NCBI GenBank assembly: GCA_030824835.1
Contig: JAPJRA010000209.1
Location: 1-6,640, forward strand
Length of the DNA stretch: 6,640 nucleotides
Direction of reading: 5' to 3'
Source of the DNA: Geminicoccaceae bacterium
GTDB lineage: Bacteria; Pseudomonadota; Alphaproteobacteria; Geminicoccales; Geminicoccaceae
The notes beneath the pieces are model-generated. The model saw nothing but the letters and a program-made list of their open reading frames with translations. It was not told the DNA's origin and searched no databases. Both the position numbers and the translations under genes were made by a program. Below, piece after piece: positions 1 through 6,640 of this stretch (positions are counted from its first letter, which is position 1; each line of letters starts with the position of its first letter).

Positions 1-1
1 G

Positions 2-49
2 GCCCCCGTGTCCCCGGCCGCCCGCGGCTACGGCGCCGGGGCGGGCTGA
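2..49 (+). CDS. Possible C-terminal end of a convergent gene (left edge)
   Basis: One plus-strand frame is open from the window edge for 15 codons and ends at TGA 47-49, and every one of those codons ends in G or C. This is the pattern expected for the tail of a real gene in this genome. The encoded tail (APVSPAARGYGAGAG) is low-complexity and unrecognisable. With so few bases, and all frames GC-rich here, this is only a suggestion. If real, it would converge on coxD with two bases between the stop codons. Confidence 0.2.
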   Translation, partial: APVSPAARGYGAGAG

Positions 50-57
50 GCTCAGCC
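44..57. repeat. 14-bp perfect palindrome spanning the coxD stop codon
   Basis: The sequence ggctgagctcagcc reads identically on both strands and contains the TGA stop of coxD (52-54) as well as a TGA on the plus strand (47-49). With no loop and no T-run it is a poor intrinsic terminator. It may be a chance consequence of two facing stop codons. Confidence 0.4.
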
Positions 58-975
58 GTTAGGGCCGGTGCCCAGCCGCATGTTGACCTCGGTCAGGATC
101 TTGGCGGCCTCGCTGCCCTGGATCTTGATGATGTCGTCCTGGTATTTCAGCAGGGTGCCCAGCGTGTCGTTGATCAGCGACGGCAGCAACTCGAGCGTGT
201 CCAGCGTGGTCAGCGCCCGCGTCCAGTCCAGCGTCTCGGCGACGCCCGGCAGCTTGAACAGGTCGCGGCGGCGCAGCTCCTGGACGAAGGCCACGATCTG
301 CCGGGACAGCCGCTCCTCGACGCCCGGCAGCCGGGCGCGGATGATGGCGAGCTCGCGCTCGGCGGTGGGGTAGTCGACCCAGTGGTAGAAGCAGCGCCGC
401 TTCAGCGCGTCGTGGATCTCGCGGGTCCGGTTGCTGGTGATGATCACGATCGGCGGCTGCTCGGCCTTGATGGTGCCGATCTCGGGGATCGTGATCTGGA
501 AGTCCGACAGCACCTCGAGCAGATAGGCCTCGAACGGCTCGTCGGTGCGGTCGAGCTCATCGATGAGCAGGATCGGCGGGCCCTGGAAGTCGGGCTCCAG
601 CGCCTGCAGCAGCGGCCGGCGGATCAGGAACCGCTCGGTGAAGATGTCCTCGGCGAGGCTCGCGCGCTCGGTGGTGCCGGCAGCCTCGGCCAGGCGGATC
701 TCCAGCATCTGCCGCTGGTAGTTCCATTCATAGACCGCCGAGGCTATGTCCAGGCCCTCGTAGCACTGCAGCCGCACCAGGCGCCGACCCAGCGTCTCGC
801 TCAGCACCTTGGCGATCTCGGTCTTGCCGACCCCGGCCTCGCCCTCGAGAAAGAGCGGCCGCCCCAGGCTGAGGGCGAGATAGAGGGCGGTTGCCAGCGA
901 CCGGTCGGCCACGTAGTTGCCGCGCCCGAGCAGCTCCAGCGTGGCTTCGATGGTATCGGGCAGGGGATTGTTCAT
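52..975 (-). CDS. coxD: MoxR/CoxD-type AAA+ ATPase, CODH maturation chaperone
   Basis: This 307-residue protein is a MoxR-family AAA+ ATPase. Seen in the sequence: Walker A GEAGVGKT at residues 45-52, Walker B ILLIDE at 135-140, a sensor-1 stretch TSN at 180-182, and the arginine pair R193/R194 in DALKRRCFY where the family's arginine finger lies. There is no signal peptide or membrane segment, so it should be cytoplasmic. In Oligotropha carboxidovorans, CoxD (295 residues, close to this length) helps build the active-site metal centre of CO dehydrogenase; the assignment here rests on similarity plus the cox neighbourhood. The ATG at 975 has only a weak upstream match (GGTGA), but it gives the normal family N-terminus. 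It is separated from coxM by two genes, one of them on the other strand. A CoxE-like partner would normally follow, but no start is visible in the 51 bases left. It could be a general MoxR protein, but the cox context argues against that. Confidence 0.88.
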   Translation of the reverse strand: MNNPLPDTIEATLELLGRGNYVADRSLATALYLALSLGRPLFLEGEAGVGKTEIAKVLSETLGRRLVRLQCYEGLDIASAVYEWNYQRQMLEIRLAEAAGTTERASLAEDIFTERFLIRRPLLQALEPDFQGPPILLIDELDRTDEPFEAYLLEVLSDFQITIPEIGTIKAEQPPIVIITSNRTREIHDALKRRCFYHWVDYPTAERELAIIRARLPGVEERLSRQIVAFVQELRRRDLFKLPGVAETLDWTRALTTLDTLELLPSLINDTLGTLLKYQDDIIKIQGSEAAKILTEVNMRLGTGPNG

Positions 976-1030
976 CGGTCACCAGTCAGGATCGGGGCGG
1001 GTCGGGAAGGCGGCGGCGCCAGCCACGTCG

Positions 1031-1058
1031 TTGCAGACGGGTGGGCGTGCCACATGAT
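1031..1058 (+). promoter_or_regulatory. Weak possible promoter for the vanZ-like gene
   Basis: Within the 109-base divergent gap between coxD and the vanZ-like gene, ttgcag (1031-1036) and catgat (1053-1058) are spaced by 16 bases, resembling -35 and -10 boxes with about three and four consensus matches. Nothing convincing was found for coxD on the opposite strand of this gap. The gap otherwise shows only GC-rich sequence. Confidence 0.2.
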
Positions 1059-1084
1059 TTCAGGCGAGAGGTAGGACGGACCGA

Positions 1085-2260
1085 ATGGGTGCACAAGCGA
1101 TCGAGCCGGCAGGGGCAGGGCGCATCGACAGGGCGGCCGCGGTGTGGCTCGCCACGGCGCTGGTGCTGAGCCTCGCCACCTTGCTCGTGTTCACCCATCT
1201 GCGCCGCTTCGATGCGGTGCCGGTGGCCTGGCCGTATGATCCGACCTTCGCCACGGTGGCCGCGGGCACGGCACCCGACCGGGTGCCTGACCCGCCCGCA
1301 CCCGTGGCCGGCTGGGAGGTCGAGGGCCCGCGCTCCGGCATCACGGTCGAGGACGGCGTCCTGACCCTGCGCAACGACGACCCCGATGGCGGCGTCGGCA
1401 TCCGCCAGCTCTGGCGTCTCGACCCGGACGGACCGCGGGCGTTCCATCTGGTCGCCACCGTCGCCAGCCGGGACATCGCGGGCACCCGGATCGGCCTGCG
1501 TGTCGGCGAGGTGACCCTCGTGGCCGACGCCGACATCGAGCGGGCGCATTTCAGCGTGATGAACCGGCTGGCCGGGCTGCGCGGCACCCATGCCCCAGGC
1601 CGCTATGTCGAGTATTTCAAGTTCCCCGGCCGCTCGGAGCGCGTCGAGCTCGGGATCCGGCTGCGGCATGCGACGGGCGAGCTCCAGGTGAGCGGTCTCG
1701 AGCTGCAGGCCCTCGAGGAGCGGCCGGCGTTTCGCTGGGTGACCTGGGCGCTGCGGGCGGCCTGGGCCGCGACGCTGGCGGCGGGCTGCTGGCTGTTCTG
1801 GCGCGGCACCGACCATCGGGCGAGCGCCCTGACCCTGGCCGTGGCCGCCGCCACGGGCTTCGTCCTGCTGATGATGCCCGAGGGGGTGCGCGAGGGGACC
1901 ATCGCTCAGGTGATCGGCCTGCTGCCGAAACGGCTGGCGCATGACGACATCGCGGCCTCCGCCGGCCATTTCCTGATCTTCGCCGCCTTGGGCTGCCTGC
2001 TCCGGCTGAGCCGCCGGCACGAGCCGTGGTGGCACCAGATCCTCCTGCTGATCGGCCTCGCCGGCCTGTCGGAGCTGCTGCAGTTCCTGGCCGAGCTGCG
2101 CTCGCCGACGCTGGACGACTGGCTCACCGACACGGTGGGCGGCGTGCTCGGCTGGCTGCCGGCGATGGCCTGGCTGTGGTGGCGTCAGGAGGGGCAGTTC
2201 GCGACGCAGCGCGGCTCTTCCACCACCGTCCCGCCGCAGCCGGCGAAGCAGTCCCGATAG
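1085..2260 (+). CDS. VanZ-family membrane protein with large extracytoplasmic domain
   Basis: A 391-residue membrane protein. One N-terminal membrane segment (about 18-37) is followed by a roughly 180-residue soluble segment (38-218) rich in alternating hydrophobic residues, which looks like a beta-sandwich. Five more membrane segments follow (about 221-239, 247-264, 293-308, 318-335, 349-366). The C-terminal part carries VanZ hallmarks: GHF at 294-296, ELLQF at 330-334, R339, DDW at 344-346 and TVGGVLG at 350-356. VanZ proteins were named for a teicoplanin-resistance gene; their biochemical role is unknown, and the long insert is not part of the basic family. AGGA at 1073-1076, eight bases before the ATG, supports the start. 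The gene lies antiparallel to the cox genes around it, and its last 25 codons, all after the final membrane segment, overlap the lipoprotein gene. A link to CODH is not evident. Confidence 0.85.
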   Translation: MGAQAIEPAGAGRIDRAAAVWLATALVLSLATLLVFTHLRRFDAVPVAWPYDPTFATVAAGTAPDRVPDPPAPVAGWEVEGPRSGITVEDGVLTLRNDDPDGGVGIRQLWRLDPDGPRAFHLVATVASRDIAGTRIGLRVGEVTLVADADIERAHFSVMNRLAGLRGTHAPGRYVEYFKFPGRSERVELGIRLRHATGELQVSGLELQALEERPAFRWVTWALRAAWAATLAAGCWLFWRGTDHRASALTLAVAAATGFVLLMMPEGVREGTIAQVIGLLPKRLAHDDIAASAGHFLIFAALGCLLRLSRRHEPWWHQILLLIGLAGLSELLQFLAELRSPTLDDWLTDTVGGVLGWLPAMAWLWWRQEGQFATQRGSSTTVPPQPAKQSR

Positions 2261-2628
2261 GCGGCCTCGCAATCCTGGATCGCCGTCGGCTCGCAGATAC
2301 GCCGGTCGCATGGCTGGTAGAAGCAGGTGGCGCCGTCGCGGGCGGAGGCGCTCTGGCAGACCATGTAGTTGATCTGCGCCCGGTTCCGGCACTGGTCCTG
2401 CGCCAGCGAGGCCATGGTATCGCAGTTCTCGAACTGCGCCTTGGCCGGCGGCAGGCAGAGGTCGCGGGTGGCGGTACACCGGGCCAGGCATTGCTGCGTC
2501 GCGGCGTCCTGGGCCGCAGGTGGCTCGAGGCGGTAGCCGGTCTCGTAGACCGGCCCGCACCCGGCGCACGCCAGGAGGAGCGCGAGGCTCAGAGCGTGCC
2601 GCCGGGACGAGGCAGGGGATGGGCTCAT
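2185..2628 (-). CDS. Small cysteine-rich lipoprotein downstream of coxM
   Basis: A 147-residue protein of unknown function. The N-terminus has basic residues R9, R10 and H11, then a hydrophobic core 12-20, then CAGC with C24 as the likely lipidated cysteine (C21 after LLA is an alternative), so it should be an exported lipoprotein. The mature part has 14 further cysteines, an even number suited to seven disulfides in the periplasm. C47, C58, C69, C80, C91 and C102 are spaced exactly 11 residues apart, with flanking patterns C-x3-C-x6-C (47-58) and C-x6-C-x3-C (120-131). No catalytic motif is recognisable. The gene starts 18 bases after the coxM stop, in the same frame, and is probably cotranscribed. 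The only Shine-Dalgarno-like AGGGG abuts the ATG, so initiation may depend on coupling to coxM, but the signal peptide supports this start. Its last 25 codons overlap the vanZ-like gene. Confidence 0.75.
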   Translation of the reverse strand: MSPSPASSRRHALSLALLLACAGCGPVYETGYRLEPPAAQDAATQQCLARCTATRDLCLPPAKAQFENCDTMASLAQDQCRNRAQINYMVCQSASARDGATCFYQPCDRRICEPTAIQDCEAAYRDCFAGCGGTVVEEPRCVANCPS

Positions 2629-2646
2629 CCCCTGATGCCGCTTCGC

Positions 2647-3441
2647 CTACGCCGCCGCTTCGACCGCACGCTTGGCCATCACCTTGATCAGGTGGGCGCG
2701 GTACTCCGCACTGCCGTGCATGTCGCCGTTGAGCCCGCCCGGATCGACGCTGAGGCCGTCGATCGCAGCCGCAGCGAAGCTGCCCGCGAGGGCGGTCTCG
2801 GCATCGGTCCAGCGGAACGCGCACGGCCCGGCCCCGGTCACCGCGACCCGCACCTTGCCGCCGACCTTGGCCACGAACACGCCGACCATCGAGTAGCGGC
2901 TGGCCGGGTTGGGGAACTTCACGTAGGCGCCCGCCTCCGGCTTGGGGAAGTGCACGGCGGTGACGATCTCGTCACGCTCGAGGGCGGTCTCGAACATGCC
3001 GGTGATGAAGTCGTCGGCCGCGATCTCGCGCTTGTTGGTGCGGATCGTGGCACCCAGCGCCAGCAGCGCGCCGGGGTAGTCGGCCGCGGGGTCGTTGTTG
3101 CTGATCGAGCCGCCCAGCGTGCCCCGATTGCGCACCTGCGGGTCGCCGATCAGCTCGGCCAGCGCCGCGAGGCTGGGGATCACGCGCTTGACGTCGGCCG
3201 AGTGGGCGATGTCGCCGTGCCGGGTCATGGCACCGATGGTGAGGCCGCCGGCCTCCTCCTTGATGCCCTTGAGCTCGGCGATCCTGCCGAGGTCGATGAC
3301 GTCGGACGGCTGCGCCAGACGCTGTTTGAGGGTCGGGATGAAGGTCTGGCCGCCCGCGACCAGCTTGGCGTCCTCGTTGGCCGCCAGCAGGGACACCGCC
3401 TCGGCGACGCTCGTGGGCCGATGATAGTTGAAGTTGTACAT
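2647..3441 (-). CDS. coxM: CODH-family medium subunit, FAD-binding (CoxM-like)
   Basis: A 264-residue FAD-binding flavoprotein subunit of the molybdenum hydroxylase family. It accepts electrons from the iron-sulfur subunit and passes them to an acceptor such as quinone. Seen in the sequence: the N-terminal family opening YNFNYHRPTSVAEAV, the first FAD pyrophosphate-binding motif AGGQT at 29-33, IGAMTRH at 69-75, and the second motif GTLGG at 107-111 followed by SNNDPAADYP at 114-123. These correspond to the AGGHS and TIGG motifs of O. carboxidovorans CoxM (288 residues); the shorter length here comes mainly from the C-terminal domain. The start lies 15 bases after the coxL stop, with GGAG close upstream. 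It is third in an S-L-M order, typical of form II clusters. It could equally serve another hydroxylase of the family, since this subunit does not reveal the substrate. Confidence 0.93.
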   Translation of the reverse strand: MYNFNYHRPTSVAEAVSLLAANEDAKLVAGGQTFIPTLKQRLAQPSDVIDLGRIAELKGIKEEAGGLTIGAMTRHGDIAHSADVKRVIPSLAALAELIGDPQVRNRGTLGGSISNNDPAADYPGALLALGATIRTNKREIAADDFITGMFETALERDEIVTAVHFPKPEAGAYVKFPNPASRYSMVGVFVAKVGGKVRVAVTGAGPCAFRWTDAETALAGSFAAAAIDGLSVDPGGLNGDMHGSAEYRAHLIKVMAKRAVEAAA

Positions 3442-3456
3442 GCCTCTCCGTCCTTC

Positions 3457-5826
<2,370 letters not shown>

Positions 5827-5836
5827 GGCCGGGCCC

Positions 5837-6322
<486 letters not shown>

Positions 6323-6329
6323 GCCTCAA

Positions 6330-6335
6330 CCTCCC
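6330..6335 (-). promoter_or_regulatory. Shine-Dalgarno site of coxS
   Basis: On the minus strand this reads GGGAGG, seven bases before the ATG at 6322-6320. It is the strongest ribosome-binding match in the operon and decides the start against the in-frame ATG five codons downstream, which has none. Confidence 0.75.
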
Positions 6336-6416
6336 AAAGTGGCAAGCCCCACGCCGGGCAGGCAGGGACTGAGTGTGGCGCCCTTGTTATGCGGCGCGCG
6401 TCAACGCTCGGCGACG

Positions 6417-6445
6417 AAGCTAGGAGCCGGACTGACCTTCGTCAA
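6417..6445 (-). promoter_or_regulatory. Possible sigma-70-type promoter of the cox operon
   Basis: On the minus strand TTGACG (6445-6440, five of six matches to the -35 consensus) is followed after exactly 17 bases by TAGCTT (6422-6417, three of six matches to the -10 consensus). It would give a leader of roughly 85-90 bases before coxS. Inverted copies of gacgaag (6413-6419 and cttcgtc 6437-6443) overlap both boxes and could form an operator. The poor -10 leaves this uncertain; an activator or another sigma factor may be needed. Confidence 0.3.
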
Positions 6446-6451
6446 TGAAGC

Positions 6452-6473
6452 GGGGCGGCAGGCGCGCCGCCCC
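6452..6473 (-). terminator. Hairpin terminator-like structure after the right-edge gene
   Basis: Perfect 8-bp arms ggggcggc (6452-6459) and gccgcccc (6466-6473) enclose a 6-base loop. It lies 28 bases beyond the stop codon of the upstream minus-strand gene and before the possible cox promoter, as expected for a terminator insulating coxS. There is no T-run on either side, so it may act as a weak or Rho-assisted terminator or as an mRNA 3'-end stabiliser. Confidence 0.4.
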
Positions 6474-6501
6474 CGGACGCATGGCTTTTCGGCCTTTGCG
6501 C

Positions 6502-6640
6502 CTAGCGCCCGAACAGCCAGAACAGCACGATGACCAGCAGGATCAGCCCGCCGAGCCAGACCCACCAGGGCTTTCCGCTCTTGGCCGGCGGAGCCGGGGG
6601 CGCGACCTTGGGCGGGGCGCTCGGCCGCTCCGGCTGGAAG
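6502..6640 (-). CDS. 3' end of a gene for a C-terminally membrane-anchored protein (partial)
   Basis: The frame is open from the right edge to TAG at 6504-6502 and gives the last 45 residues of a protein whose start is outside the window; no ATG or GTG that could serve as its start lies inside. The visible part is a Pro/Ala/Lys-rich linker ([16 protein letters not shown]) followed by a single hydrophobic segment opening WWVWLGG and ending FWLFGR. This is the layout of a flexible stalk with a C-terminal membrane anchor. The gene points the same way as coxS, 179 bases upstream of it, with a hairpin between, so it is probably a separate unit. The family cannot be named from this piece. Confidence 0.65.
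   Translation of the reverse strand, partial: FQPERPSAPPKVAPPAPPAKSGKPWWVWLGGLILLVIVLFWLFGR

Noticed and set aside
382..1074. 230-codon plus-strand frame opposite coxD
   Set aside because: coxD on the minus strand has Walker A, Walker B and sensor motifs in place; the plus-strand product is a composition-driven shadow.
986..2824. 612-codon minus-strand open frame across the vanZ-like gene, the lipoprotein gene and the end of coxM
   Set aside because: It is out of frame with the recognisable genes on both strands, and its Arg/Gly/Pro/His-rich product resembles no protein family.

Overview
The window comes from a GC-rich bacterial chromosome (about two-thirds G+C by eye). The motifs and codon choice fit an alphaproteobacterium; the order Rhodospirillales or Hyphomicrobiales is a guess. 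Its core is a molybdenum hydroxylase operon of the carbon monoxide dehydrogenase (CODH) family, read right to left on the minus strand: small iron-sulfur subunit (coxS, 6322-5837), large molybdopterin subunit (coxL, 5826-3457) and medium FAD subunit (coxM, 3441-2647). The S-L-M order and the active-site loop AYRGAGR (not AYxCSFR) both place it in form II (the 'BMS' type). Its true substrate in most organisms is uncertain; CO oxidation should not be assumed.

Downstream of coxM, 18 bases on, is a small cysteine-rich lipoprotein gene (2628-2185). Its 3' end overlaps by 76 bases the 3' end of a plus-strand gene (1085-2260) for a VanZ-family membrane protein with a large predicted extracytoplasmic domain. 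Beyond that, back on the minus strand, lies a MoxR/CoxD-type AAA+ ATPase (975-52), the usual maturation partner of CODH-like enzymes. The cox set is therefore split by one oppositely oriented gene, and coxD could be served either by its own promoter in 976-1084 or by transcription running antisense through the vanZ-like gene.

The right edge holds the 3' end of another minus-strand gene (Pro/Ala-rich linker plus a C-terminal membrane anchor). A U-less hairpin and a possible promoter lie between it and coxS. Electrons would flow from the molybdenum site of CoxL through the two [2Fe-2S] clusters of CoxS to FAD on CoxM and then to a cellular acceptor, all in the cytoplasm or at the inner face of the membrane.

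The most unusual structures are a perfect 34-bp palindrome inside coxL that encodes the same 11-residue peptide on both strands, and six lipoprotein cysteines spaced exactly 11 residues apart. There is no RNA gene, CRISPR array, insertion sequence or integration site that I can support. No gene-free stretch exceeds 300 bases.
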